64,000 nucleotides of DNA from Adiantum capillus-veneris (GCA_014529385.2 CM043947.1:117230087-117294086); one strand, 5' to 3'; shown: positions 1 through 12,081, counted from the stretch's first letter. Made by a program: numbers and translations. Notes: generated by a model not told the origin, from the letters alone.

Positions 1-157
1 TCTCCAAGTGGAAAGTGTGAGAGAAGCAAGATCAAATGGGATCAAAATCCAAGCACAAATGGGATCAAACTTGCAAAAAGCATAGTGTGCATAGATAAAG
101 GGCCTCTTCTTAGTGCCCCTAAGGATTGTCTTTTGGAGGCCAACATGACTTATGTGA

Positions 158-160
<3 letters not shown>

Positions 161-195
<35 letters not shown>

Positions 196-214
196 ACACA
201 CACACTGTGTGTGT
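161..214. repeat. compound GA/CA/GT microsatellite
   Basis: A run of GA dinucleotides (161-192) passes into CA (193-204) and GT (206-214). It lies just upstream of the PPR reading frame. Nothing else is recognisable in 1-282. Confidence 0.95.
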
Positions 215-282
215 GAGTGTAAGATTGGCCAGTGTAAAGTTCTATTAAAGCTTGCTGGTAAGAGCGAGCGGGACCGCCGTAG

Positions 283-3200
283 GCTGGTCACGTGAGCTCG
301 TATAAGTATAACCCACATTCATACAAGTTCTGTAACTCTTGGCTCTGGCGGCTTGCACGTTGTCCATTCAGAGCATACGATCACAGGAATTCACGACTTA
401 TTTACTCCTCCTTAGCTGATGTATTTTTCCTGCGTCAGAACCTTCTGCTTGAACATTGCAGATCAAACGATGCTACCCCATTGGACTTGTTGGCATTATT
501 GCTTTGTACGCAGGAAAGCATGGCCAATACTGACATCTTCAATACCATTCGTCTGGCAAAACTCCTGCCTTCAACGCCTCCTGCTGGTTCCTTACCGATT
601 GACGACCTTGCATACATTTGGCAACAGTGTACAGCGCAGAGAGACCGCTCAAATATCCACCTTTTACACTACCACATGTGCCACCATAGCTTGGAAGCTG
701 ATACATCAATTGGTAACTCTCTCGTCTCTATGTTGGTTGATGTAGGAAGCCTCCATGATGCACATTGGGTTTTCAACACATTGCCTATCCGCCATGAATC
801 ATCTTGGACCTCTCTTATCTCTGGTTATGTCAAAGCGGACGATCCACATTGTGCCCTTACCCTCTATGACCACATGCAAAACGATAACACCTTATGTCCC
901 TGTGGGACTACATATGTGGCCGCTCTTAAGGCGTGCACACAGCTCAAGACCCTTCAAAAAGGCCGTCAAATCCATGCTCATGTTGCTTCATTGGGATTGT
1001 TGGAAAGGGACTCTTTTGTCGGCAGTACCTTGCTTGATATGTATGCCAAGTGTGGCTTTATTGCTAAAGCACAACAAGTGTTTGATGATCTCCCGATACA
1101 TAATGTTGTCTCGTGGACAGCACTTATTGGAGGATATGTTGAACATGGAGAAGGTAAGGAAGCACTTTAGTGTTATCAAGCTATGCAAGATAAAGGTATC
1201 TCTCCCAATCGCATCACATTCATTTGTAGTTTGAAAGCCTGTGCAATAACAGGAGATGTGACCAAGGGACAAGAAATACATGCAGAGGTGGAAAGGCAAG
1301 GTCTGTCAGGTAAAGATACTGTAATTGGCAACAATTTGGTTTATATGTATGCAAAATTTGGTATGCTTGATACTGCTCAAGAAGTTTTCGATGGGCTTCC
1401 AATGAGAAACATAGTTTCATGGACTTCACTGATAGCGGGATATGTTGAACATGGACATGGTGAGGAAGCAATTAATTGTTTTGATGAAATGCAAGTCAAG
1501 GGCATTGAACCCAATGCAATCACAATTAATTGTGTCATAAAAGCATGTTCTAGTATGCGGTTCATCTCCAAGGGCGAAGATATCCATGCAGAGATTGAAA
1601 GACAGGGACTTCTGCAAAAGGATATCGCACTCGGAAATGCACTAGTTGACATGTATGCCACATGTGGCCAACTTGCCAAAGCGCACGACGTGTTTACTAG
1701 TATTTCAGCTCCAAATGTTATAACATGGACAACCCTAATTTCTGGATGTGCCTAACATGGGTATGCTGAAGAAGCTCTCAAGATTTTTGACCTAATGCAA
1801 GCTAAAGATACCCTGCCAAACAGTGTCACTTTGATTTTTAGCTTGAAAGCTTGTGGCAGCATTAAAGCAGCTGATAAAGGAAGGGACATACATGTAGAGA
1901 TAGAGAGACAGGGCTTGTTGGAAAGGGATCATCTTGTGGCAAACGCTTTGATTGACATGTACGCTAAATGTGGGCTGTTTTCCATAGCACAACAAGTTTT
2001 TGACAAACTTTCCATTCGAGACGTGATCTCATGGAACACTCTTATATCTGGATACTCTGAACATGGATGTGGAGAGGAAGCGCTTCAGCGTTGTGAGCAG
2101 ATGCAACTTGAGGGTGCTCTTCCTGATGAAGTCTCATTTGTTTCAAGATTTAAAGCATGTGGCCTTTCTGGAGCCATGTCTAAAGGTCTAGAGACGCATG
2201 TAAAGAGTGTGGAAACTAGACTTTTTCATGAGGATGATATTGCAGGCAGTGTATTAGTTGACATGTATGCTAAGCTTGGTTCTGTAAGCATGGCAAAGCA
2301 AGTATTTAGTAAGCTTCCTGTTAGAAACTCTTGGTCATGGACCTCACTTATTGCAGGATATATTGAGCATGGAGATGGTGAAGAAGCTCTAAGGTGTTTC
2401 GAACAGATGCAACTTAGCGCTCTCTCTCCTATGGCCGTTACATTTGTTTATGCTTTGAAAGCTTGCAGCATTATAGGGTCGCTATTGAAGGGCCAAGAAA
2501 TACATGCTGAGGTTCTCAAATGTGGTTTAACGGAAGATTACCCTACAATCAACAGCTGCTTGTTCTTTATGTACGCCAAGTGTGGCTCCTTGGACAGTGC
2601 CCAACAGTTGTTTGACAACAATCTCTCAACTCAAGATGTTGTGTCGTGGAGCGCTCTCATCGAGGGGTATGCTGAACATGAGCTTGGTGAGGAAGCACTC
2701 AATTGTCTTCATAGGATGCAGAGTCTGGGCATTGCTCCTAACGCTATCACGCTTGTTTCGTGTTTGAAAGCTTGTGTATGCATAGGTGCCGTCGACAAAG
2801 GCCGCGAAATACATTCTGAGATTGAAAGACAAGGACTTGTTGAACAATCTGAGGTGCTGGTCAACTCTTTAATCAGTATGTATGCAAAGTGTGGCTTACT
2901 CATCATAGCAAGGCAGGTTTTTGACAGGCTTCCAGTCCGCGATGTGGTGTCATGGACCACACTCATGGCAGGGTATGCACAGCTTGGACAAAGTGAGAAT
3001 GCTTTCTGGGCTTTTAGTGAGATGACAAGAGCAGGAATCAAGCCTAGTTCAGTAAGTTTTGTAGTTGTACTTAGCGCATGCAATCGTAGAGGCTTGCACG
3101 ATATAAGCCAAACATATTACGAGTCCATGAGCGAAGATCATGGGCTTATTCCAACCAAAGTGCACTATTCATGCATGCTTGATCTTTTCAATCGTGCAGG

Positions 3201-3456
3201 TCAATTGGACAAGGCTATAACAACGCTTCAAAAGCCTCCTGTCGGTTCAAACCTTGTGGTATGCCGCAGTATATTGAGTGCCTGTCAACATTGGGGCATG
3301 TTGGAGCTTGCAAACAAGGCCTTTGAGCATGTTTTGCGTCTGGACAACAAGGACTCAGCTTCCTATGTATTAATGTCTCGTATCTATGCAGGTGCAAGCT
3401 CTCAAAGAGACTCCTCTGCTTTAATTTCTAGCAGTAATGCAGTGGCTGCAGACTGA
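283..3456 (+). pseudogene. PLS-class pentatricopeptide repeat protein, two in-frame stops
   Basis: PPR proteins bind organellar RNA one base per repeat and act in editing, splicing or stability in plastids and mitochondria. One reading frame stays open from 283 to the stop at 3454-3456 except for TAG at 1168-1170 and TAA at 1753-1755. The first in-frame ATG is at 520; codons 283-519 are open but lack an ATG. Modules of about 102 residues recur with signatures such as SWTSLIAGY, HGxGEEAL, LKAC, KGxEIHAE and LVDMYAKCG. The YAKCG-like motif appears seven times about 306 bp apart (near 1036, 1345, 1651, 1957, 2263, 2570, 2878), which is the P-L-S triplet length. The C-terminus (ILSACQHWG, then LRLDNKDSASYVLMSRIYA) resembles an E1/E2 extension; there is no DYW domain. 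Both stops replace expected Gln codons (EAL-stop-C, A-stop-HG), so single C-to-T changes explain them. Flanking repeats are well kept, so decay is recent, or an allele is intact. Confidence 0.85.
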
Positions 3457-5336
3457 AAAAGACGAGCAAGGTGATGTGATTAGTGTATAGATCAAATCTG
3501 CTGTTTTTGAAGAGTTGTGAGCTTTAAAATTAGGAGGCTGAGGGAAAGCCTGTTGCTGTAATGTAGACGGAGATGCCTGCTACAGTCGAAGGTTTTACTA
3601 TGGCCCAAAGATTCTAGACAAGGACCGGGGAAGCTTAGCATGAGTGGCAGTAGGAGTTGGGAGCCCGTGGCAACTGCTCCTCCTGGGTTGGTAAGGGAAT
3701 TCTGTTGTCAGTAGATTCTAGTCGGGCCAATGGAACTGTAAATAGCAGAATTCTGTGAATCATTGAGTCTAGAGTGCCCTTACCATGAGGGCATGGCTAG
3801 TAGCAGTGGGGCCCTGGCTGGTGTCCACATTCCTTCAATCTGTCCTCATTATGCCACACACGAGCCATCGAAAATGCGGGAATCATGATTAACCTTGTGG
3901 CTTTAACCAGTGAGTGATATGTTTCCATTGAGATTGCACCCATCAATTGCTCATGAAAGTTTAATTGCTCTTCATAAAGGATTGTGTGTCTGTGTAAGAG
4001 ACAAACATACATTCGGACACCAAGAAGACGGCGGGTCCCCACCCCACCCAATGTCAGGTGCAATGGAATTGAAATGGTGAAGATTTAGTTTTACACTTCC
4101 AAAAAATCCAACTTTTTTCCTTGCGCTAGTGAATGCTTTGTGCTTCAACGAATGTTCCTTTTACTTTCAATTGAAGAGAGGGACTGAGAGAATGCAATAG
4201 AGATGTGTAGAGGGAGAGAGAAAGAGAGAGAAGAGAAGAGCGACACCCGATGGGGTCCCAACCAACCCTCTCAAGGCCCCCTTACACCGTTACCGATGTG
4301 GTATTTGCTTTAGATCGCGTAAATGGAATGTATACACAATGCGATACCTCAATGCAGACTCTATTGACTCGATGACGACAAATCACCGTGGTAACTCCTC
4401 AAGAAGAGGCACCTCCGGGCTGATTTAATGCACCTTGGATCCTTCTTGATGGGGGATTGTGGATGGCCGCCAAGGGGTTGATTTGCACTCCCAATGTGAG
4501 AGGAATGAAGGGCTGAAAATGCAGATCTCGACAATGCCGATGATGGATAACAATGGAACACTCGATGCCGGCGAGGGAATGGTTGAGGGGAGGTTCAATG
4601 GGCTGCCGAAGTACCAAACCGCAACAAGAAACACACTAGCACAGAATCTGAGCCGATCCGTCGCGAGGAAGCAGGTTGAAATCTGAAAACGCTGGCTGAT
4701 CTGCTATGAATCTGAAAATGTTGTTGTGGAGCAAAAACGCTGCCCTGTCATGCTGGCTGATCTGAATGCTAGGGCTGATTGTTGAAAACGTTGAAAATGC
4801 TAGGCTAATTGCTGCTTCCCTTGAGCACTTTCTCAACTTACTGAAAATGCTAGCAAATGCTCTTCCTTTATAGGCTATTTTTGTAGGGATAAATAATTAA
4901 GGCTTAGGTAGGGCAGCTCTCCACCATGTTTCCCTGCAAAATAAATCATAAATGATTTATTTTAATAAACTAGAACGGGGTTCAAAATTGGGTGCAAATG
5001 TGCACATCTACCGATCCGAGAATCCGATTGACGCGCGGGCTGGCACGTCGGATTTCTCTAACCTAAAACTACATGCACGTCATGTTAGATGCCCACTGTA
5101 GTGTAATAACATCTATCAAAACGCGTATACAAACCATTTATGCAAGAGGATCCAAGACTGAAAACCTTAATCTAATGGATTTGTTTGGACATGCAAGTCC
5201 TGCGAACATGTTCACAAAATTGTTGGTACTAATCCTCCTAAGATGCTAGACATCCCTATCTAGGAAGAAGGAGAAAACTGGCTTTGGAAGTCGATGAAGC
5301 AAGTCCACGTGGCACATAGAGCCATGTGCATATGAC
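3457..5336. other. non-coding stretch; possible 3' LTR of element D at its right side
   Basis: No convincing coding region. A purine-rich imperfect GA stretch lies near 4206-4242. On the minus strand the element D chromodomain is followed by a purine tract (about 5338-5350) and then TGTCATATGC beginning at 5337, which is a plausible LTR start. A minus-strand TATA-like box (CTATAAAGG) occurs near 4870. I could not find a matching second LTR beyond 9613, so the LTR idea is weak. Confidence 0.3.
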
Positions 5337-5384
5337 ATCTCCTCTTGCTTAAGGTGAGGTATGTGTACCGATCTGCATGGCCCC

Positions 5385-5684
5385 CTCGTATGAGACTAGC
5401 AAATCCGGATAATCGATGAAGAACTCCTCATTCACCCAAGCCACTTAATGTGGACCTCGATTCTTAAACTTCAAGAAGTATTGTCTTGCTTGCTTCTTTG
5501 TTCCGTGCTTGAATCGGTGCAAAAGGATTTGCTTTGGCTCTATAACTTCGGCTTCATCAATGATCTCTGGTTGCTCCTCGTCTGGAACGCTCCGGGTCAC
5601 GTTGAAACAATTTAAGCCAAGAAACATGGAAAACATTATACATTGTCCAAGAAGGTGGCAAACGTAATTGCATGGAAACTTCAT
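5385..5684 (-). pseudogene. chromodomain at the C-terminus of element D pol
   Basis: The minus-strand reading has PEIIDEAEVIEP, a basic strand with QARQYFLKFKNRGPH, then after one stop WVNEEFFIDYPDLL. This is the chromodomain pattern (hydrophobic-K-W/F-K, aromatic cage, acidic W-E/V helix) that steers chromovirus integrase to histone-marked chromatin. The stop lies at the usual GPHEATW position. Confidence 0.75.
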
Positions 5685-5852
5685 TTATCTTTTTTGACTA
5701 TCGAAAACGGACCATATATACGAAAAGAGAGTTTAGGACACCTCTTACTAACTTGCTTGAGATTGCTTGAGACATTGCTTCATGATCGTTAAAAACACCC
5801 AATCACCTTCCTTAAATGAGACATCTTGTCGATGCTTATTAGCATGCCTAGA

Positions 5853-6640
5853 TTAGGACTCTTGAGCCTTGCTAAGCTGAAGCTTAATAGTTTTGAGTAC
5901 CTCCGCATAGGTTTGACTAACACAATTAGCATGATCAACTTTGGAAATGGACCTAGTCAACAAAGATTGAAACGGTCGGCCAAATGCTGCCTCATAAGGA
6001 GCACGACCAATTGCGCTTGAAAACGAATCATTGAGGACAACCTGAATTAATGGCAAATATTGCTCCCACTTAGATTGCTTATCATCTATATACGATTTGA
6101 GAACATCAAAAGCCAATTGGCTGTAAATTTCAGTTTCTCTATGAGACTGTGGATGAAATGCAAACAAAAAGTTTAACTTATTGCCAAAATTTTTCAAACA
6201 AAGCACGCCAAAAATGGGATGTGAACTTAGTATTACGATCCGACACAATAGACTTGGATAGACCACACAATGGATACTAATGCTTGATGAACAACTGTGC
6301 AATATCTTGTGCAATAACATTAAGCTTGCAAGGGATTAACATGCAAAATACTAAACCTATCAATGATGGTTAGACATTGCGTGTTCTGTGCAGACGTGAA
6401 AGGAAATTCTTAGTTATGTCCTTGAATGGTCCGTTAGTGATAGGCAACAACATGAGTAGAGTCCTTGTTGCTTATTGAGAGGGCCTTTAACCTTTTGACA
6501 CACAACACACTTAGTAACATAATTATACACATCCTTACGTATCTTAGATCAATAAAAGAACCGTTCAACCTTTTCTAATATAGCATTAATACCCATATGA
6601 CCACTCGTCAAAGCATCATGTGCATCATGCAAAATGGGTG
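5853..6640 (-). pseudogene. integrase remnant of element D
   Basis: The zinc-binding HHCC domain is readable at about 6465-6635: HDAHDALTSGH, then KDVYNYVTKCVVCQRLK. Nearer 5853-6320 comes the end of the core, with FHPQSHRETE (the catalytic Glu region, usually HPQTDGQTE), then KWEQYLPLIQVVLNDS and APYEAAFGRP. The middle of the core is scrambled by frameshifts, so the element could not supply integrase. Confidence 0.75.
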
Positions 6641-6863
6641 CTCTGTAAGACAATACACAAAAATAGCTCCTAAAGAAAAGCCAATCATCACGAACGAGGT
6701 AATTGCACGGACCTTATGCATTCAGTGCTTGTAACCAATGCTTCTCAAACTGTGAACCCATGTAATTGTATTAAAACTAACATCTTGAATAGAGAGAAAA
6801 GAATGGGACTCTAGAGCGAGAACTTGACCGCAATAGGGTTAGCTTTTTCAGGGACATACTCAA

Positions 6864-7394
6864 TCATACCACGAAATTCTTCAAAAAATTGAGACCATCG
6901 TGCTTGCATATCATTCCAATGTGCACAAGGAATAGATTGAATTCATTTAACTGCTGGTGATCTGTGCGAACGACAAACTCACACCCATAAATAAAATGCT
7001 TCGAATGATTTAATGCATGAATGACAGAGAGAAGTTCCTTATCATAGACATAGTAATTTTTCTCCGCACTATTTAGTTTACGAGAGAGAAATGCCACTGG
7101 ATGGTTGTTTTGCCGTAACACTACGCCAAGGGCAATGCTACTATCGTCAGTCCACATCTCAAAAGGCTCATCCCAATAGGCCAAGACGAGGCATGGCGCC
7201 TCGGTGGCTGCTACTTTGAGCGCTTCAAAAGCACTCTTAGCGGCGTCGGTCATGACAATGTGCTGACGGCGAGTCTTGACACCCTTTAACAAATCAGACA
7301 ATGGCGCAGCAGTATGTGCAAAGTGCATCATGTGAGAACTATATGCTTGACACAAACCCAAAAATAAGCGAACATCATATGTTGTCTCAAGCAT
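6864..7394 (-). pseudogene. RNase H remnant of element D (with RT thumb/connection)
   Basis: A 176-residue open stretch begins in the RT connection (LETTYDVRLFLGL) and runs into a retroviral-type RNase H: FEMWTDDSSIALG (first Asp), HPVAFLSRKLN, YYVYDKELLSVIHAL (Glu), FVVRTDHQQL (Asp). It is the best preserved part of element D. The frame ends before the final catalytic Asp region. Confidence 0.85.
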
Positions 7395-7700
7395 AGGCGA
7401 CTCTCTTACCTCCCTTACCTTCGCGGAGTCAAGTTGAATCAGAATCAGAAATTTGTTCTTGAAGGTGATTTTAATCAGTGCACATTCTCCAAGATCCGTC
7501 TTTCTTTAAAACCAACAAGATCGGAGCATAGTAGGGTGACGTACTCGGTTGGATAAGACCCTTCCAAAATGGTCTTTCACTTGGTTCATACTCTCTTCAT
7601 TCTGGGCTCGGCTAACACAGTAAGGTGGCCGGATCGGTGGTGTGCTTCCAGGTATCAGATCAATAGTATGATTCTTAGGACGAGATGGTTGTGACTCGCC
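7395..7700 (-). pseudogene. truncated reverse transcriptase of element D
   Basis: Minus-strand translation shows the RT N-terminus: HTIDLIPGSTPPIRPPY, then after a frameshift [21 protein letters not shown] and DGSWRMCTD. The sequence then jumps to LDSAKVREV, which lies far downstream in the family. The fingers/palm core including the YxDD box is therefore gone, leaving a joined N-terminus and connection. Confidence 0.7.
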
Positions 7701-7919
7701 TGGTAGGCCCTCAGAAAAGCAGTCGGCATGAGTGTAGCAAAAATCTTAGCTTTCTTTATCTAGTTCAGACATATCCATTCTGTGTTCATCATTTAACTCT
7801 TTCGAATAGATTGAGTAAACAAACAGACTAGATTTCATTAATTTGGAAATGACCGAACCGATACAATAGGGATAGACTTGCCCTTCAGTTTTACATCAAG
7901 TATAATTTTTCGGCCCTTT

Positions 7920-8228
7920 TCATTTGTCAAAGTCGCTTTCTTCGCCTGATAATTGACCACGGTGCCAAGGGACTCCAAGGAGGACGTCACAACCTTCCAA
8001 GGGCATTATGTAAAAGTCCTCGTGCCCCAAATACCCCTGACAATGCAACCCAAGTTTGCCAATGACAGGTGTAATGGCTATGTCCCGTCCGGGTGCCGCA
8101 AGAACTGCCTCTGCTGGTGGTCCGATTGGGTGTAATCTTGAGCCGCGTCGCCAATTCAGGTGAAATGAAGTTGGCCTTGGCTCCTCCATCAAACAAAATG
8201 ATCTTTTACTTTGCCCCAAGCTCGACAA
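7920..8228 (-). pseudogene. retropepsin remnant of element D
   Basis: Two minus-strand frames together carry a retroviral-type aspartic protease. One has FDGGAKANFISPELA around the active-site Asp, with DGGA instead of DSGA/DTGA. The other has IGKLGLHCQGYLGHEDFYIMP and VLLGVPWH, the hydrophobic-hydrophobic-G motif near the C-terminus. A frameshift separates them. Confidence 0.7.
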
Positions 8229-8393
8229 AGTTATGTACTTTCATCAATCGTGCTTGGGTACCGTCGTGCTTGGGTCAGTACCCATGTAATCTGGAACCAG
8301 TCCTGCTTTCATCTTGCCTTTTCTGCCACGTTTCTTAGCTGCTCTTTAACTCTCTTGCTTGTCTTCATGTTGTTCTTGCTGTGCCTTTTTGGG

Positions 8394-8435
8394 GCACTTC
8401 GCGGAGACGTGCTCATGTTCCTCGCATCCAAAACA
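8394..8435 (-). pseudogene. CCHC zinc knuckle of element D gag
   Basis: A short minus-strand reading gives CFGCEEHEHVSAKC, an exact CX2CX4HX4C nucleocapsid knuckle, followed by PKKA. It lies between the capsid-like gag segment and the protease, as expected. It is in a different frame from the longer open stretch that overlaps it. Confidence 0.75.
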
Positions 8436-8651
8436 ATTTCCTTCTTTGATGTAACTTGCCCTCTCTCGAAGAGTGAACCGGGGTTGTGTATCCTAGTCTT
8501 TCTTTTCTTGGGAACTCTTTCTCTTTCTACTTTCATTATTAGAAGTTTGTTGGGTTCTCTGAGTCGAGATCTCATCAGTGGGGTAAGTCAAATTTCCCGA
8601 ATGTATCGCAAAACCCCGTTTCACATGACCCATCAATTCTTGAATAGAATT

Positions 8652-8951
8652 TTATTTTTGTTCCAAGCAATAGTCTTGGATCTTTGTAGGAAGTCCGCAG
8701 CAAAACCGCTCAGTCTGTTGCTTAAATGAGACCTTCTTAAATGAAGAGGTTGGTAGAAAAGAGTTCCAAAATCTCTCGCAATGAGCATCCAAAGAATCTC
8801 CCTTGGTCATCCGAAGGTGATTCCAAGCGGTTCGTATATCTCGTTCGTACTCCCGAGTCAGCCAAGAATAACTAAAGAGCCTTTTGAATTTCAACCATTT
8901 AACTCGAGCTTCCTTCCTTAGAAGAAGAGTGGGCCACCATGTTTGTCGCAT
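8652..8951 (-). pseudogene. capsid-like gag segment of element D
   Basis: The 99-residue frame contains AWNHLRMTKGDSLDAHCERFW and FCCGLPTKIQDYCLEQK, which match the helical retrotransposon gag region (short arm, F-x-GL segment). It is preceded on the minus strand by the charged N-terminal gag region. Confidence 0.6.
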
Positions 8952-9085
8952 TTTCCTTGAAGAAAGATGTATCCCTCCTAATCTTGGAGTTCTTTGAGTA
9001 ATGCCCTCCAGAGAAAGCTATGTCAAACTGGTGAATGAAGGCCAAAGCCCTCGGAGCATCTCGGAACCCAAAAAAGGAGTCAAAC

Positions 9086-9613
9086 TTAATGGACTCTCCA
9101 TAATCGATTATCCACCTTCTCTGATTTTTTTTTTACTTGCTTGCTTTTGTCTTCGAGAAAGTCATATTGGTTGGCTCTGTAAAAATGCTTCTTCTTTGCA
9201 TAAAACATGTGATCGTCGGAGTCTGAATTGTCAGAGGATGACTCGTTTGTATGACTGTCAGAAAGTGGGCAAAATCTGGGCTTCTTTGCCTTTTTCTTGC
9301 CCTTTCCGAATCTTTGCTTTTTGCTTCCCTTTTTACCTTTTCTGTCTTCCTCGCTCGAGTCAGAAGAGCCAGAAGAACTGTCAGAAGAAGAAGAACTGGG
9401 TAGTCCTTCAAATTGTACATCCTTCTTCTGCTTTCTTGTTGATGCAAAAGAAGATTGATGACCCAGATAACCCGGGAAATCAGTCCCCTTCTTGTGCTTT
9501 TTCTTTTGCTTTTTGGATTTGTTGTTAGCGTCCAAAAGCCGGCTGATCTGTGTCTGAACCACCTCTTGTAATTCTTGGTGTAGCAGGGCTACAATGTCAC
9601 TTTCACAGGACAC
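9086..9613 (-). pseudogene. N-terminal, Ser/Lys-rich gag region of element D
   Basis: This open stretch of 175 residues opens with a short helix (LLHQELQEVVQTQISRLL) followed by Lys-rich, then Ser/Asp-rich low complexity. It lies just 5' of the capsid-like gag segment. The assignment rests on position and composition; no conserved motif is visible. Confidence 0.5.
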
Positions 9614-10554
9614 ACAGTTAGTACAATTGGTCTGGTCTGGTTCACACTGGACGGACTCTCTGGGCTGGCAGTCACGTGGTAGGGATGCGGACGTGGTCTA
9701 GTGGACATCGTGGCTAGGTCACCACCACCACTCAGTTTGGAGATAGACTTAGATGGTTGACATTTATGAGCCGTTGGTGGCTCTTTATGGTTGTACATAT
9801 GAGTAGCAACTCTTGGGTCATACAGATTTTCTTTTTCATATATGGTCCAGCGCCGTCGTCTATTGAGTGAGTCTATACACACAGCATGTCTCCACCATCC
9901 TTGCACATCTGAGCCTCGACATCCCGATTGTACCCGTGAGTTCTGGGCTGGAGCTGAGTGTGCTGCCACGCCAGAGTCTGTACTAGTTCCTTTGAGATAG
10001 TGGAGTCCATATGTTTTGGTCTGCTGATGTCTTTGTGTTGATTTGTTGTTATTTATGGTTTTCTGTGTTTTCTTGTTGTTTGAGTGAGAAGTCATGCACA
10101 TTGCACTGAGGAGCACCACTATAGAGAGCACGACACACTATCCACGCTACAAGTGCTCTCATTTTTGACAAGCCCAGTGGGACCTCAACTGAAGTCTCAC
10201 TCTCTGTTGAGGTACAAAATCGAGGAGCTAGCTGGTTTTTACCCGGTCTTGCCTACTTCAGCTTGCACAGTGCAGCCTGCTGGTTTGGTCCTCTCTCGTC
10301 CTGGTCCAACTAGCTCTCATCCTGGTCTAGTCCTTCCTCGTCACACTGGACCAGCTAGGTGGTCTAGTCACTCGCCTTGGTCTAGTAGAGTCTGGACCGG
10401 TGTTCAACCATTTAAAGGTCTTCTTGCCCAAAGCTTGGTTGGTTTTGTGGTTACTGCATGACACGTACAAGGCGGTCATTAGAGCGTCAAAGCGCACTAC
10501 TGAGTCCTATGAAGTACTACCATAGAAGGCATCAACCCTTGGTACCTAGTAGAA
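9614..10554. other. non-coding, GT/CT-rich spacer between two gag genes facing opposite ways
   Basis: No supported gene. The part near 10270-10400 repeats a CTGGTCTAGT-like word. It may be leader or LTR sequence of element E or D, but no terminal repeat or primer site could be matched. Confidence 0.4.
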
Positions 10555-11856
10555 TCCACCAACCCCATCACCCATACCTCTACATACGGCATCATCCATT
10601 CCTCAATCGGGTTCTACATCTTCCAGTCACCTTCCCCAGTAAAGCCCTCTCCCATTTTGTTACAGCAAGCTATTGAGCAACAGGCTCTTGAGCAAGAGGC
10701 CATGGAGGAATTAACCAGTGTTTTGGCCAAGGTAAACCTCAAGTTTCCTACTTTCAAGGGACTCTCCTCAGAAGATGCAGATGACCATGCAAGGAGATTT
10801 GTATCTCTCTGTAGAGGTTGTGGTCTTAATAGAGAAGATGCTTATTTGGTGCTATTTCCATCAACCTTGGATGGTTTAGCAGACAAGTGGTACAGTCAGT
10901 TTACAGCGAATCACTTTCCAACTTGGACAGCTTTAAGACAACAATTCTGTGCAGCATTCAGGCCAGGTGACTTCCAGGAAAAGGTTTTGGATGAGTTGGC
11001 CAGACTTTTGCATAACTCATGACTAAAACCAAGTCTCTGGTTGCCAAGCTTCCTCAGCAACCGGGTGAATTTATGATTACCAAGTGGGTGGAGAAGGCTC
11101 TTCCCAAAACTTCTCAGCAAAAACTCCGAGAGAGTCTCCGACCTGAAGCCACTCTAGAGGAATTTTTCGCGGCTACTACTGGGATAGAGGGAGCTAGGAA
11201 GCTATTCACCAACTCCCCTTAGGTAGAGACCCCTCAGTGTTTTCGGAAATTCCTTTTGATCCGTTAACTTCTTTATGCAAGGAACTGGAAGCCCCAAAGA
11301 TACAACGCGCGCTTCAAGAGGAGAGGTCCTTCTCTCTTAGACAGGAGAAGCCTCCACATCACGAGGCATTGGAACAGATCAAGCGCAAGCTAGAAGAGCT
11401 CAAGTCTCAGCAGGAGACTAAGGCTATGGTTTGGTGTAGCTCATGCCGCTCTCCAGGGCACCCTCCACACGAATGCCCGGGTTTACTACCACTTCTGTGA
11501 AAAGTCTGGACATGAGGACAAGGATTGCTACTACCTCAAGGGATTGCGACGAATACAACAAAGTCTTGGTCCTACTCTTCAACAAGGACCAGCACCTGCA
11601 TCCAACATGGTTTCTCCTTGTGGCCATCCACACCACATACCACCTTTATTGACAACCCCTCCTATGCAAGGTATGTAAAGTACTTTTCTGTCTCAGAGCT
11701 TTTATCATACCAATGCTCCCTCATCACCTCAAAGCTTCTATGTCTCCACTTCCAACTCCATGCACCAGGAGCAAGGAACACCTCCCCCTTTGACTCGCCC
11801 ATTGAATCGGCCCATTTTGTGCTACAGATGCAGGGAATATGGTCATTACCAAAGCT
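10555..11856 (+). pseudogene. element E: gag remnant of a Ty3/gypsy retrotransposon
   Basis: A retrotransposon gag can be followed through three frames. The capsid part is at 10657-11022 (KFPTFKGLSSEDADDHARRF, then DGLADKWYSQF and TWTALRQQF). It continues at 11019-11222 (LPQQPGEFMITKWVEKALP) and 11237-11500. The last part ends in a CX2CX4HX4C knuckle, CSSCRSPGHPPHEC. A second, degenerate knuckle (HFCEKSGHEDKDC) lies near 11490-11535. A third, CYRCREYGH at 11820-11846, loses its final Cys where a CT microsatellite begins. No protease or RT follows. Confidence 0.75.
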
Positions 11857-11912
11857 CTCTCTGTCTCTCTCTCTCTATCTCTCTCTCTCTATATATCTCT
11901 CTCTCTCTCTCT
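11854..11912. repeat. CT microsatellite truncating element E
   Basis: A CT-rich run with a few interruptions starts inside the third gag zinc knuckle. Sequence beyond it is unrelated to gag. Confidence 0.9.
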
Positions 11913-12048
11913 CATGGCCAATGACATGTAAAACAACCTATAATTTGCATGCATGTCCCCAAAGCGATACAAAATGCAGTCGACTCACAAACAGTCAAAC
12001 CTTCTTCTTTTTTTCTAGGGATAGATGTTTGACATTAGTTAGTGTGTG

Positions 12049-12081
<33 letters not shown>

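Larger units (their letters stand above)
5337..9613 (-). mobile_element. element D: decayed chromodomain Ty3/gypsy retrotransposon
   Basis: On the minus strand the domains run in chromovirus order: gag, CCHC knuckle, protease, RT remnant, RNase H, integrase HHCC and core, then chromodomain. Every domain is broken by stops or frameshifts. Most of the RT palm is missing, and no 5' LTR or primer site was found. The element faces away from gag remnant E, which begins about 1 kb to its right on the plus strand. Confidence 0.85.

Noticed and set aside
283-3456. PPR stops repaired by U-to-C RNA editing
   Set aside because: That editing is known in fern and hornwort organelles, not for nuclear messages, and this gene lies in nuclear-type transposon-rich DNA.
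4399-4836. Overlapping minus-strand and plus-strand frames of 60-75 residues
   Set aside because: No motif; may lie in an LTR of element D.
9589-10461. Open stretches of 125-180 residues on both strands
   Set aside because: No family motif; composition reflects GT/CT-rich DNA.
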